A DNA stretch of 64,000 nt from Balaenoptera acutorostrata (taxonomy: Eukaryota; Chordata; Mammalia; Artiodactyla; Balaenopteridae), in NCBI RefSeq assembly GCF_949987535.1, contig NC_080074.1, forward strand, positions 42,329,641-42,393,640. Direction: 5' to 3'. The position numbers and the translations under genes were made by a program. The notes under the pieces were generated by a model, which ran no database searches, was not told where the DNA came from, and saw only the letters and a list, made by a program, of their open reading frames with translations. The stretch's first letter is position 1. Every line of letters starts with the position of its first letter. Positions 44,411 to 56,126 of this stretch are shown here, one piece after another.

Positions 44411-46729
44411 AAAAATACTGAAAATGCTAAGAAATTTGGGCAGTTAGAAGATTACTCATGGCCTTAGGAGGAGCTGACTCATTAACATGATGGGAGCAGA
44501 AGCCATTCTTTTGAGAAGTACAGATTGGAAGAAAGGAAGATGCAAAAGGCAGAAACACCCCCCCCCCCCCCCCCGAAATCAGAGAATTTGAAGGGGATGT
44601 TAAAAGCAGAGGCAGGCTTGCGCTTTGCCTTCTGGCTGGGAGTCCGCATGGAGACCTGTGATAGGGGGTTAGAAAGGGCTGAGCAAGGTAACTGGTAACA
44701 TGGCACAGAGTACGTGGCTGAGGGGGTCTCTGTTTTGCCGCCCAAAGGGTACACAGAGCTGCTGAGAGAACCACAAACCAGGAGGAGCTTGGGATAGGGT
44801 TGAGAAGGCCACAGAATGCAAGTCCCATAGGAAGGGTATCCGTGGTGGGTGCTGCTGGTTTACGTGAACACAGGACACCTTTCCCAGAGAGACAGGCTCG
44901 ATCAGCTGTACCCCAGCCAACACCAATGCCCAGGGGTAAGATCAGCTTAGCCACATTGCATCTAAAGCTAGAAGTAGCCCTGGGAAAGCTCAGACCAGGA
45001 GCTCCTGTCTCCATGCCAGGGGGTCTGTTAGCATCACCCTGAACACTGCTTATCTTGAGAAAGAGGAGGGGAGAGAACTCCTCTTAAGAAGGGGGAGACA
45101 CTGCCCCAGTAAGGAGTATAATTTTGACTTGAATGACCATATAACCAAATGACGACTCTAGAACAACACAAAAAATAATTTTTACAGTTTGAAACAACTC
45201 CATACTTCAAAAGGATAAATTTAAGGTTTGGAGGGTTATTTTTTCTGGTTTTATTTTTCCCACTATGAGGGCAATGGAGGTTAGAGTGCAAGATGAGAGC
45301 AATTATAAAAAATTTTTTAAAAACTCTAGTTTTGCCCATGTTAAATATAGGGAATAAATTTTTACCCTTCTGTGCTTGCAAACAAAATGTCCTTGCAAAT
45401 ACAGCCAGGATAATGGTAGCATTTGTGTTGGAGAGGATGACAGTGAAAGAGTTGCCCACATTTTTAATTAACATGAGGGGCCAACCAATCAGAAAGCAGG
45501 TGATGGGGATAAAGGACGTCATTCAAGATGACAGAATCGTCAGAGTGGCAGAATCTTTCTTCGTGAAGGTGGAAGAATGATGGAATTAGAGATGACATTT
45601 TTTAGAGAAGGCAGAAAACTGACAAGATCCTTCAACTCTATGGTTCCCTGCATTTGAGAAGATGTAGTGGAAATGACACATTCATGGGAAAGCCATATTT
45701 TATTCTAGTAAAGAACAGCAAGAGCATTCTGTAAAGAAAGTGAGGATGTAGGAGAACTGGTTTGCGATGGAATGAAGTTTGGATAGGTGGAGCAGTGGAG
45801 TTTGGGTCCTCTCTCATAATGAGAAGCACAGATTGACGCCAGGCAAGAGATAACCATAGAAATGAGCATGTCTGGGGCATAAGGGATGAGCTAACTCTGA
45901 TTTTTCAAAGAGAATTCTGGTGTAAATGGCTTGAGTACAAACATTATTTGAGGTCCCAGATAGAGTTGGAGGACTTGTGAAGCCAGCAATAGTTGGCCTA
46001 ATTTGACATCACCAAGGTCAAACCAGGCCAATCCCTCTCAGGTATAGAGGCCTGCTCTGTGGCTTTTGAGGCTGATTCTAATGAAGGTCCTGGTTAGGCA
46101 CAGATACAAATTTCTCAGTAGAAATGTGAGGCTGGGAGCAGTCTCTGCTCTCCTGAGCAGCAAGCCCAAGCCACCTTCAACTCTCACCATCTGGTGGTAA
46201 CAATCTCCATCACTGACCAAAAAGTGTGGACATTTTCTACATCTCCAACCCTTTCACCACCCAAAGTCTCTTTTATTCTCTTTCTCCATCAGACCAGTTT
46301 TGTAAAATATTATCTATCACTGAGAATCAAATATTGACCAGAGGGGGAAGTCAATTATTTAACAAGTGGGAAAGACTTCAAAGCATTAAGCAGTACATTC
46401 TGGAAAATTTCATAGATCAGTCAGAATTTCTAGAGAGAGAGCCAGACCTTGTGGAGAGAGAAGAACAAAAGAAGAGCAAAGTTGCAGAAATGTGGAGTGG
46501 TTTGCATTCTGTTAACCTCAAGAGTGAGAGTAGCCAAGAGCACAGAAAGAGTTTTACTGAGTAGAAGCAAAAAGTCTTCCTCAGACTTGGCTGTCCATAT
46601 TCCACTCCTGGTTGCTACCACCTGATCATAATGACGTCACATGAAGGAAATGCAAATAAGAATTAGATGATAATTAGCGGTAGGGTTCCGCTTGGTCTTG
46701 TCAGCTCGGACTTGGAAGAAGGACTAGGG
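44411..46729. other. No supportable gene; GC-richer part 44.6-45.0 kb
   Basis: Single-copy-looking DNA. It contains a C17 homopolymer at 44558-44574 and a GC-richer stretch at 44600-45020. That stretch has an uninterrupted minus-strand frame of 195 codons (45014-44427) crossing the C tract, and a plus-strand 80-codon frame. None shows a recognisable domain. A further 112-codon plus-strand frame (46226-46564) is rich in Lys/Glu. I do not call them genes. Confidence 0.45.
44558..44574. repeat. C17 homopolymer
   Basis: Seventeen consecutive C between 'agaaaca' and 'gaaatc'. The opposite strand is G17, which could fold as a G-quadruplex and is prone to sequencing and assembly error. Confidence 0.97.
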
Positions 46730-46837
46730 CAGTGTTCATGTTGGCTGCACATTGGAATTACCTGGGAGTTTTAAAAACGCTGACTTTTATAAGTTCCCCA
46801 GGTGATGCTGATAAGTATCCAAAATTGAAAACTACTG
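46730..46837 (+). mobile_element. MER5A hAT transposon relic
   Basis: 'ggctgcacattggaattacc', 'tgggagttttaaaaacgctg', 'agttccccaggtgatgctga' and 'taagtatcc' lie between imperfect ends 'cagtgttcatg' and 'ttgaaaactactg', which are the MER5A terminal inverted repeats. The element is palindromic in character and short, as the family is; orientation is uncertain. Confidence 0.8.
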
Positions 46838-46974
46838 GTCTTGCGAGTGTTCTGAGGGAAGTTTGTACCAGAGACAAAGAATGTTGTCCTTAAGGGGAAG
46901 AATATCACTTATATATAAAGGAGTTAACTTAAGCTTATGCACATCAGAGTTTCTGAGTCCCACGAAACCTTTTT

Positions 46975-48131
46975 CTTTTCTTTTTTAACATCTTTATTGG
47001 AGTATAATTGCTTTACAATGGTGTGATAGTTCTGCTTTATAACATAGTGAATCAGCTATACATATACATATATCCCCATATCTCCTCCCTCTTGCGTCTC
47101 CCTCCCATCCTTCCTATGCCACCCCTCTAGGTGGTCACAAAGCACCGAGCTGATCTCCCTGTGCTATGCGGCTGCTTCCCACTAGCTATCTATTTTCTAT
47201 TTGGTAGTGTATGTATGTCCATGCCACTCTCTCACTTTGTCCCGGCTTCCCCTTCCCCTCCCCATGTCCTCAAGTCCATTCTCTAAGTCTGCGTCTTTAT
47301 TCCTGTCCTGCCCCTAGGTTCTTCAGAACCTTTTTTTTTTTTTTAGATTCCATATATATGTGTTAGCATACGGTATTTGTTTTTCTCTTTCTGACTTACT
47401 TCACTCTGTATGACAGACTCTAGGTCCATCCACCTCACTACAAATAACTCAATTTCATTTCTTTTTGTGGCTGAGTAATATTCCATTGTATATATGTGCC
47501 ACATCTTCTTTATCCATTCATCTGTCGATGGACACTTTGGTTGCTTCCGTGTCCTGGCTATTGTAAATAGAGCTGCAATGAACATTGTGGTACATGACTC
47601 TTTTTGAATTATAGTTTTCTCAGGGTATATGCCCAGTAGAGGGATTGCTGGGTCATATGGTAGTTCTATTTTTAGTTTTTTAAGGAACCTCCATACTGTT
47701 CTCCATAGTGGCTGTATCAATTTACATTCTCACCAACAGTGCAAGAGGGTTCCCTTTTCTCCACATGCTCTCGAGGGTTGTCTTTTCATCTTGTTTATGG
47801 TTTCCTTTGCTGTGCAAAAGCTTTTAAGTTTCATTAGGTCCCATTTGTTTATTTTTGTTTTTATTTCCATTTCTCTAGGAGGTGGGTCAAAAAGGATCTT
47901 GCTGTGATTTATGTCATAGAGTGTTCTGCCTATGTTTTCCTCTAAGAGTTTGATGGTGTCTGGCCTTACATTTAGGTCTTTAATCCATTTTGAGTTTATT
48001 TTTGTGTATGGTGTTAGGAAGTGTTCTAATTTCATTCTTTTACATGTAGCTGTCCAGTTTTCCCAGCACCACGTATTGAAGAGGCTGTCTTTTCTCCATT
48101 GTATATTCTTGCCTCCTTTATCAAAAATAAG
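46975..48131 (-). repeat. 5'-truncated L1, inverted, with internal deletion
   Basis: Begins with the reversed tail and 3' end ('taacatctttattggagtat'). The ORF2 stop is at 47343, with an open C-terminal stretch 47720-47343 ending MLTHIYGI. A junction at about 47766-47772 joins the zinc-knuckle side ('[11 protein letters not shown]') straight to '[10 protein letters not shown]'; about 0.3 kb present in the sibling elements is missing. It ends in ORF2 at 48131. The near-duplicate flanks 'ccacgaaa' at 46960-46967 and 48132-48139 are the TSD. Confidence 0.93.
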
Positions 48132-49254
48132 CCACGAAAACTTTGTTTCTCTTACTGGTCTTGGTTAAGTAATAAATCATGCAGTTGCCTATTACAAGGA
48201 TTCATGTGATGTATGCAAGAGCATCACCTCCAGGAAGGGGGTGTTACATTATGTCAGATGTGTCCTTCTCTGCACAGAAGAAGCAAATTAGCTCTGAAGA
48301 CTTAGCTCTGACACCACATCTAAATCATACAGGACTAAGTTTTCAAATATTCCAGATGAGACAAACGATTAAGCAAATATTGCACACAAGAGGATTTAGG
48401 AAATGTATGCATGGCTTTTAAACTGTGGCAGTATAAGCTATTTATATGAACTTCTGCCTTGGCCAAGATGACAATTTAATTCCTAAAAGAGCTGATGTAT
48501 GTACAAGTGACCGGCCCAGTGCCTGGTGGGTTGTTGACACTCAGTTGTCTTAATGAAATCTGAATGTGAGTCTTACTCTTAGAAGGAAGCCGTGGATGTG
48601 ATTCTGACCATCGGAACTGAAAGTGAGAACATTTGGGACAAGATGACTATGCACTTTAAAATTAGAAATGCAAAAAAAGGCAGATGGTAGGTTTTGTCTG
48701 ATGTGGTTTGGCTGTTTCAAGCACAGCTTAAAAGGCAGATGCCAGAAAGTATTCAGGAGATTGAATACAACTTACCAGCTTCATGTCAGACAGCCTACTC
48801 TGACCCTACCATTACTACTTTTGTTTTTCTCACTTCCTGCCTATTTTACCTTTCCACTTTTGTGAGACTCTCAGCTCCAGACACTCCTGTCTCAGTCCTA
48901 AATTGCATCTTACATTTTCCACCTGACATGGACTGACACCTTTGTAGTTCTGGTATTTGATAATGTACTTTACTTGGCTCAGTCTTGGGAAGCCCCATTA
49001 TCTAAGCGCTGGCTTCACAACCGACACGAATATGGAGCAATTTCACAGTACTGGACCAAACAACTTCAATCAGACACTTTCCTTAGACGTCAGACAGCCA
49101 ATTTTTTAAAGTGCTGAGAAGAGAAAACCGTGTTCCACGGCACCTCCAAAATAAATAACAGGGATCAACAGCTCGATAGGGATAGTAGACTCCTTAAAAT
49201 AAAATTGTATTAACACATTTAAATGTTATTTTCCCTTTTTCTCTTCCCTATCTT
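48132..49254. other. No gene seen; possible tiny L2 end
   Basis: Single-copy-looking sequence. 'cggcccagtgcctggtgggt' near 48512-48531 resembles an L2 3' end but is too short to be sure. Frames are below 81 codons. Confidence 0.45.
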
Positions 49255-49545
49255 TAAATGTTAGAATGCCCTGGGTTTGGTTCTTAGCCATTTCTCTTCT
49301 TTAACTGGACTTCAAGAGATTTTATTGAATGTTGTGGCTTAAACATATTAATTCACAACTGACCTTCAATTTTATATCTATAGGCCCACCCCCTCCTCTG
49401 GACTCCTATCTTATATATGCTGCACCTAGACATCTTCACTTGGAGATTTGTAAATGTTTGAAACATGACATGTCTTCATCCAATGCCTACTCTTTCTTTT
49501 AGTCTTGCCCATCTCAGTGAATGTACCACCATCCACAATGTTGGA
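49255..49545 (+). repeat. L2 internal region, sense
   Basis: 'gccctgggtttggttcttag' followed by 'caattttatatctatagg', 'cacctagacatcttcacttg', 'gagatttgtaaatgtttgaa', 'acatgacatgtcttcatcca' and 'cttgcccatctcagtgaatg' matches L2 ORF2 in order. Confidence 0.75.
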
Positions 49546-49615
49546 AGGAAGGAAACGGAAGGCAGGAGGAAAAGGAGAAAGGAAGGAAGGGAGGGAGGGA
49601 GAGAGTGAAAGAATG
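49546..49615. repeat. GGAA/GGGA purine-rich microsatellite
   Basis: Irregular GGAAGGAA, then GGGAGGGAGGGA, then GAGA. All purine on the plus strand. It begins where the L2 homology ends. Confidence 0.85.
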
Positions 49616-51152
49616 AGGTTCGGAAAACAACCAATTAATAGGAGTATACTGTGGTATTGGAAAGTATGGAAGCAGAAACTAAGTTTTAAATAGAATTTTG
49701 GGGGACCAAACACTTTGGGAATTGTTTATGCTTTATTTATTGATCCAGATTTTAAACTACATTTTAAGCATGAGAGACAGGGATCACAGAGAATCAACAC
49801 TTTAAAAAAAATGAATGATAGGGTCAGCAAAGTCCATTTAAAATGTCTTATGACTTAACATGCAATCAAGCTTATCAATACTCTGCTGAAGTAAAGAAAT
49901 TCTCCTGAAAACAATACTAGCTATTTTTTGAAACATGATTATTGAGATATAGAGACCGAGTAAAGTCCAGAACAATGTGAAATATTAAGTAAAGTAGGTT
50001 TAGGTTGCAGTCATTTGTGAAATGTTGTTTAAATCCATGTGGGGTGGTGTTTGCTTATTTTAAGGCAGGTTTTAAAACCAAATCTGATGGATAAAATGTG
50101 CTAAGAAAGAAGAATGACAAGGAAGAATCTCCAACACTGTTTCCTTATCTCTCTCTTCATGTGTATATAATCATCACTGAGTACACAACCCTGCCCATGA
50201 ATTTAGCCCCATAACGTTTGGCTATGATTAGCATTTCTACCCTTGGTATATCAAGACAACAATGGAACAACTTAATTCCCTTAATTGCCCTCACACACCA
50301 TCAATCACATCCATAAATATTTACTGGGTACCTTCTGGTACTATGTTCTGCAGAATACTCTCTAACTTTACTCTTTCCTGGAAGTTGGCACTCTATATTG
50401 TTTTTATTATTATTATTATCATCACTAATTTTAACTCGAAATCTGCTACAGAGCAAGAGTTTTATCAAAACATACATTTTAAAAGAGAGAACAAACTATT
50501 TGAGAGCATAATTAAGGTTTGAACATGGTCCTTCTCTCACCTCCGGAGATATTTTTCTTCCTTCTTTTTGCTCTGTCATGCAACTGGAGTGCAAGCTGAC
50601 TCCAGCAATTTCACCAGATACCACAGACTAATGGCTGTGGGACTGCTGCCAGTTGCCCTGTAGACATGTGCTTCCCACTGGCTTATCTTTACTCATTATT
50701 CTGTTCTTAATATCATTGTGCAAAGAATCTGAAGATTACGAAATAACAACGTTCTCCAATATGTTGCTGTGTTTAAACATGTGATAAATTAACAAGGGGA
50801 TAGTGCAATGAAAGCATTTGCATTTAATTTCCATTCAAGGCACAGTGAATACAGCACTAGGGAAAAAAAGCGATTTGGTTTATTCTCAAGAGTTTGGGTG
50901 AGCACAAAACTAAATAAAGCTGAACCACAAAACAGTAGGATTTACTAAATCTACACAACCAAACAGTGACACCCTAAACAGTGAACCAACCTGCCTTTCC
51001 CCTTGCTTTCAAATGGTCAGAGCCTAGAGGCAAGATTTCCATAAATCTAGAAAAATATCACAATGAAAAAGCATTTTGTAAACCAGTGTCCCACAGATAC
51101 ATATTTTTAAGGAAAATTTCCACTAAAAAAGAAAGGTAATGAGAGTTACACA
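49616..51152. other. No gene seen; possible short L2 piece near 50.3 kb
   Basis: About 1.5 kb of single-copy-looking DNA. 'cataaatatttactgggtac' near 50311-50330 resembles a reversed L2 end. An ATT run lies at about 50401-50425. No coding frame of interest. Confidence 0.45.
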
Positions 51153-51163
51153 AAAAAAGGAGA

Positions 51164-51538
51164 GGGGCTTCCCTGGTGGCGCAGTGGTTAAGAATCTGCC
51201 TGCTATGCAGGGGACACGGGTTCAAGCCCTGGTCTGGGAAGATCCCACATGCCGTGGGGCGGCTAAGCCCGTGTGCCACAACTACTGACCCTGTGCTCTA
51301 GAGCCCACGAACCACTACTGAGCCCGCGTGCCACAACTACTGAGCCCGCGTGCCACAACTACTGAAGCCCACGCGCCTAGAGCCTGTGCTCCACAACAAG
51401 AGAAGCCACCACAATGAGAAGCCCGCGCGCCACAACAAAGAGTAGCCCCAACTCGCCGCAACCAGAGAAAAGCCTGCACGCAGCAATGAAGACCCAACGC
51501 AGCCAAAAATAAAATAAAATAAATAAATTTATTTTTTT
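51164..51538 (+). repeat. CHR-type SINE with internal 22-bp duplications
   Basis: Head 'gggcttccctggtggcgcag' with B-box 'gggttcaagccctgg'. Two exact copies of a 22-bp unit lie at 51314-51335 and 51336-51357, plus the start of a third. The tail is 'aaaataaaataaaataaata'. The TSD 'aaaaaaggaga' is at 51153-51163 and 51539-51549. Confidence 0.94.
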
Positions 51539-51549
51539 AAAAAAGGAGA

Positions 51550-53294
51550 AATTTTGATCTCAGTTTTTTCACTCAATCATCTTGGTAAACTCATGTATTC
51601 TGCAGGATTTTATTTGCCACTTATAAAAATATTACGATAAAACAAAACCATCTTTCTATTTATCTCATGGTGAAAATGAGAAGTTTTCTGAGGTTACACT
51701 TATAAAGCACATTTAACTTTTTAAAGCGTTTTTAAAAAAAGAAATATAAGAGCAATAGAATAGTTTTTCAATTATGTATTAATAATTCAATTGGAAAATC
51801 AGCAATTCTGTAGATATTCACTACAGGATAGTTTGCACAGGATTTGTTGGATGGATATCACTGTTTTGATAGAACTAGGCTCATGTCCAAGAACAGAGAT
51901 TTAAATCTTAAATATAAAACAGCCCTTTGTTTTGCTTTTCTCATTCTTTGCAAAGCTCGTTTTGTGGCTTTAAAAATATTTACTCAAGGGCTACTATCCT
52001 CAGGAACCATAACCAAGAAGTTGCCAACCTGATATTATTTCCGGGGGTACCAAAAAATACCCTTGCAGAAGAAGTCTCCCCAGTCCCCCCTTGATGCCTG
52101 AAATCTCAACAGATGTGATTCCCTCAGTGGTACTGATGGTTGATATCTTCCTACAGTAACCCTGTGAGGTTGGAAAGGGAGGAAGGAGGTATGACTGCTC
52201 AAACAACCACGAGGTCATCACAGCGCATGATCATGCAGCCTACCACATTATTCACAAAAGTACTCTGATGTTTTCGAATGGTCTAGTGAAACCTAGCTAT
52301 TTCATTGTTATAGTATGTGTCCCCAAACTTACTGAGAAGAGGTTTCTTGAGAAGCCCTTAAATGAAGCTGAAGGGATGTTGGCATCTAGAATTTTGAGCT
52401 GAGGAAAGAAAAAAGGCCCCCTACTGTGCTCACCTCTACACTGGATAACCTGTGAACCCACAGAGAGGGAACTCAGACTGGCTTTTGGTAAATACTCCAT
52501 TTGCTTCTAAAGGCTCATAAATTATATTCTGGAGAATCTTCTTGAGAATTTAACCAGGCATTCCCCTCTGCAAAAAAAAAAAAATCAGGACATCTACCCA
52601 TCACACACCTTTTCTCGTTCTCTATTTCTCTCATTCTCATTTTCAGTGGTTGTTTGGAATTTCAAAGTGCACTAAAATGAACCTAAAATCTTTCTTCAAC
52701 ATCCCTAGATGTAAATTGTTATGGCCTTAATATTTGAGTTCATCTAAGGAGGTTGTGTTCTCTTTACATCTTAACCTATGATATCATCTTAGTAAACTAT
52801 AATTTATTCTTTATGTTGTGTTATAAATGCTTTCCTGTTTCAAGACCACTGTTTATATCAGAGAAAATAGAAGCAAAACAGGAGTTAATTAGCTCTGCCT
52901 TCTTTTGTTAACTGTTAGCATCGATTAATATAATCAGCTTCCCCCAAATTAAGGGGGGAAACTGAAGTCTTTGCTTTATCTTAATAAATCTTATAGGATT
53001 AATTGACTAATTCAATGATCTGCATATATAAATTTGATTTTAAATGCTAATCAATAAGGAAATTAAAAAAAAAGAATTAGTGGCCCTAATTTTATATCAT
53101 TCTGAAAGCATAGATCCTATCATATGAAGAGAAATACTTTATTTGAAACCCACAATATTATTTCAGGTTTGGATTAATTTTATTTTTACAATGTTCACTA
53201 GGTTCTGGGCACAAAAAGAATAATGGGAAGATTTCTATATCTTGATTACTATAAATTCCCAGGTGTCATTATCAAAAGGTCTCATGAAATTATT
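51550..53294. other. No gene seen; single-copy-looking sequence
   Basis: About 1.7 kb without a recognised repeat or gene. The part at 52880-53060 is A/T-rich with several homeodomain-type TAAT/ATTA sites ('gttaattagct', 'gattaatataatc', 'gattaattgactaattc'). Confidence 0.5.
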
Positions 53295-53936
53295 TTATGT
53301 AAAAGAGCACTGCTGTAAAAAAAAATACCTGAATGTGTGGAAGCAATTTTGGAATTGGGTAATGAATAGTAGTTGGGAGAGTTTTGAGGTACATGCTAGA
53401 AATACGGATGGTAAGGCTGAATCTGGTGAAGTCTCAGATGGAAATGAGGAACATGTTATTGGAAATGAGGAAGCCAAAGGGGCAGGGCCGCCCTGCAGAG
53501 CCCTGGGGGTGACACTGCCAATCTAGTGGGTCTGGAAGGCGGGACCTTGAGCCAAAGAGGGTTATTCTCAAGCCTTAAGATCCAATGGAATTTGTCTTGC
53601 TAGGCTGTGGACTATTTGGGACCTGTCACCCCTTCCTTCTCTCTTATTTCTCCCTTTTAGAGTGGGAATGTCTATCCTATGCCTGTCTCACAGTTATATT
53701 TTAGAAGCACATAACTTGTCTAGTTTCACAGGTTCACAACTAAAGAGGAATTCTGCCTTAGGATGAATCATACCTCAAAACTCACTCATATCTGATTTAG
53801 ATGATATTTAGATGAGACTTTGGACTTCAGAGTTGATGCTGAAATAAATTAGGACTTTAAGGGCTGTTGATATGGAAAGAATGTATTTTGCATGTGAGAA
53901 GAACATGAATTTTGGGGAAAGAGTGCAGAGGTAGAA
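53295..53936 (+). mobile_element. MaLR (MST/MLT1) internal region, 3' part
   Basis: 'gagcactgctgtaaaaaaaa', 'gtggaagcaattttggaatt', 'gggtaatgaatagtagttgg', 'ctaggctgtggactatttgg', 'cttatttctcccttttagag', 'tgggaatgtctatcctatgc', 'gatgagactttggacttcag' and 'gtattttgcatgtgagaaga' are the ordered landmarks of the noncoding internal part of ERVL-MaLR elements. These non-autonomous retroelements lack retroviral genes. The frame at 53242-53526 (94 codons) is fortuitous. It is followed directly by its LTR; the 5' LTR is absent or unrecognisable. Confidence 0.85.
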
Positions 53937-54346
53937 TGCTACGGACAATTGTGTCCTTCCCCAAATTCGTATGTTGAAGCCCTAACCCCCAATGCAATGG
54001 TATTTGGAGATAGGCCTTTTGAAGGTAACTAGGTTTAGATGAGGTCATGAGGGTGGGGCCCTCATGATAGGATTAGTGCCCGTATAAGAAGAGATACCAG
54101 AGGCTTGTTTTCTCTTTCTCTCTCTCTCCCTCTCTCCACCTGCATTCACCAAGAAAAGGCCATGGCCACACATCAAGAAGGCAGCTGTCTGCAACCCAAG
54201 GAGATAGCTCTCACTAACCAGACACTAACCCTGCTGGCACCTTGATCTTGGACTTGCAGTCTCCAGAACTGTGAGAAACACATTCTTATTGTGTAAGCCA
54301 CCCAATCTATAACATTTTGTTATGACAGCCCGAGCAGACTAATACA
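53937..54346 (+). mobile_element. MaLR LTR (MLT1/MST type), 3' LTR
   Basis: Starts 'tgctacggacaattgtgtcc' and contains 'cgtatgttgaagccctaacc', 'gaggtcatgagggtggggcc', 'ctcatgataggattagtgcc' and 'ttgatcttggacttgcagtc'. It ends 'gcagactaataca', with the TG...CA termini typical of LTRs. A CT-rich run lies at about 54109-54136. No clear 5-bp TSD. It carries the promoter/polyadenylation region of the old element; no activity is implied. Confidence 0.92.
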
Positions 54347-55209
54347 AACACTGAAGTGTTATTTCTTATAGTTTCTATTCTTTTCCTCAAGAAAAAGAGG
54401 AATGAAAACTTAAAATGATAAGGTTAAATAATGAAGTCAATGGGTGATAAAAAGAGATTTGTTTATCCTTGGACTAAGCAAGTCAAATAGCATGTTTCCC
54501 TTATGACACAATAGTTACCAGTTATTAAACCATTTCTTTTTGTTATCAGTAGAAAAGAAAACAAACAAACAAACAAACAAAAACTACAGTACTGGTGGTG
54601 ATCACTCTTCCTTCACCAAAGGGGACATTTCATTTATCCCTGCCTCTCCAGCATGTTCACTGTTCTCTGTGGCATGAAAATCTGATAAGGCTCGGAAAGG
54701 ATAGAAAAACTTAACTTCAATATTTTCCTGCTGAGCTTGAGAGTGCTTTGCACACCCTAGCAAGATGAAAATCTCAGCTGCAGCATCAGAAAGAGAACAC
54801 CTCACTTTATCCCTTCCTAAATTCCTATCTCTGTCAGCTAAGGAGCTCTACAGACGGTACTGATTAAGAAATTCGAGGTGGGTTTTCCTTCATGTTTAAA
54901 AGGATTATCTCTGAAACATAAGTTTGTTTGTTTCCTCCACCAGCTTTTTATAAATAATATCCCTTCATTATAATCAGTTTCTTTTTAATCTCCTTAAGCT
55001 GGAGAGCTTGAGGAATTTGATTTATTGACAACTTACCAAAAAATTGGTCATAGTGGAATACTGTTCATTATTATGTATGGAATAAACATATTGCTATGTA
55101 GCTGGAGTTTCAGAAGAAGGCTCATCTTGCACAACTACTCCTTGGATTGGGAGGCAAGAAAATAGGGAGGCAATAACACACTCTTAAGACATCCCACAGA
55201 TGACCGTTT
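54347..55209. other. No gene seen; (ACAA)n tract at 54.56 kb
   Basis: Single-copy-looking DNA with an AACA/ACAA tract at about 54556-54584. No frame of interest. Confidence 0.5.
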
Positions 55210-55405
55210 GCTTCCCAGCTGTGCCGTAGTATTAGCTGTTTAACTGTCAGTGAATCCACCTCTCTGAGGCCGTTTTCTCATCTGCAAAGTGGGTTGCACT
55301 ATAAGTGTCATAGAATGTAGTGAGGAATTAAATAACATATGAAGAAGTCCTGCCACATGACAGGCATTTGATCACTAGCAGTTGTAGTTATTATAATAAG
55401 AACAA
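55210..55405 (+). repeat. MIR SINE
   Basis: 'cagctgtgccgtagtattag', 'tttaactgtcagtgaatcca', 'cctctctgaggccgttttct', 'catctgcaaagtgggttgca', 'gtgaggaattaaataacata' and 'cacatgacaggcatttgatc' give the complete MIR order in sense orientation. Confidence 0.85.
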
Positions 55406-55771
55406 TAATAGCTTTATTATTATTCTGCCGCAAACATTGACCACTTGGTGGCAGTTACCAGTCTCCTCCAAATCTATGGAAACTTAACAGTCCCCTGGGA
55501 GAATCCCTTAGGACTAACAATGTGCTCAAGATGGGAGGAGAACAAAAGACACCAGCAGAACACCCTCTGTAGTCAAAGTCACCCGCGGTGGAACAGGCTT
55601 GGAATTCTAAGAAATGGAAGCAACTAAAAGGAAACTCCTGGCCTTACTAAATAAGGATATTGAAATGTCCTCAGAAATGCTTATCAATGGGTGATTAAAA
55701 AAAAACAAAAAGTCTCTGGAGATGCTTATCTGAAATCATTATGGCAGAGGAAGGGCTATAAGAAAACTGTC
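55406..55771. other. No gene seen
   Basis: Single-copy-looking sequence; a 60-codon frame (55445-55627) has no motif. Confidence 0.5.
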
Positions 55772-55785
55772 AGAATGAGGCTGCC

Positions 55786-56112
55786 GGGCTTCCCTGGTGG
55801 CGCAGTGGTTAAGAATCCGCCTGCCAATGCAGGGGACACAGGTTCAAGCCCTGGTCTGGGAAGATCCCACATGCCGCAGAGCAACTAAGACCGTGCACCA
55901 CAACTACTGAGCCCGCGTGCTGCAACAACTGAAGCCCATGTGTCTAGAGCCTGTGCTCCGCAACAAGAGAAGCCACCGCAATGAGAGCCCGCACATCGCA
56001 ACAAACAGTAGCCCCCACTCACCGCAACTAGAGAAAGCCAGCACGCAGCAATGAAGACCCAACACAGCCAAAAATAAAATAAATTTTTTTTAAAAATTAA
56101 AAAAAAAAAAAA
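55786..56112 (+). repeat. CHR-type SINE with TSD
   Basis: Head 'gggcttccctggtggcgcag' then 'tggttaagaatccgcctgcc', B-box 'aggttcaagccctgg', body and A-rich tail 'aaaaataaaataaattttt'. The TSD 'agaatgaggctgcc' (55772-55785) versus 'agaatgaggttgcc' (56113-56126) has one mismatch. Confidence 0.95.
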
Positions 56113-56126
56113 AGAATGAGGTTGCC

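Noticed and set aside
46226..46564. 112-codon plus-strand frame rich in Glu/Lys
   Set aside because: No recognisable family, no supporting promoter, splice or poly-A context. Length is compatible with chance.
53242..53526. 94-codon plus-strand frame
   Set aside because: Lies mostly in the noncoding internal part of a MaLR element.
53932..54351. 5-bp target-site duplication around the MaLR element
   Set aside because: The flanking bases at the LTR end do not match the bases before the LTR; the true left end is upstream in the internal region and not recognisable.
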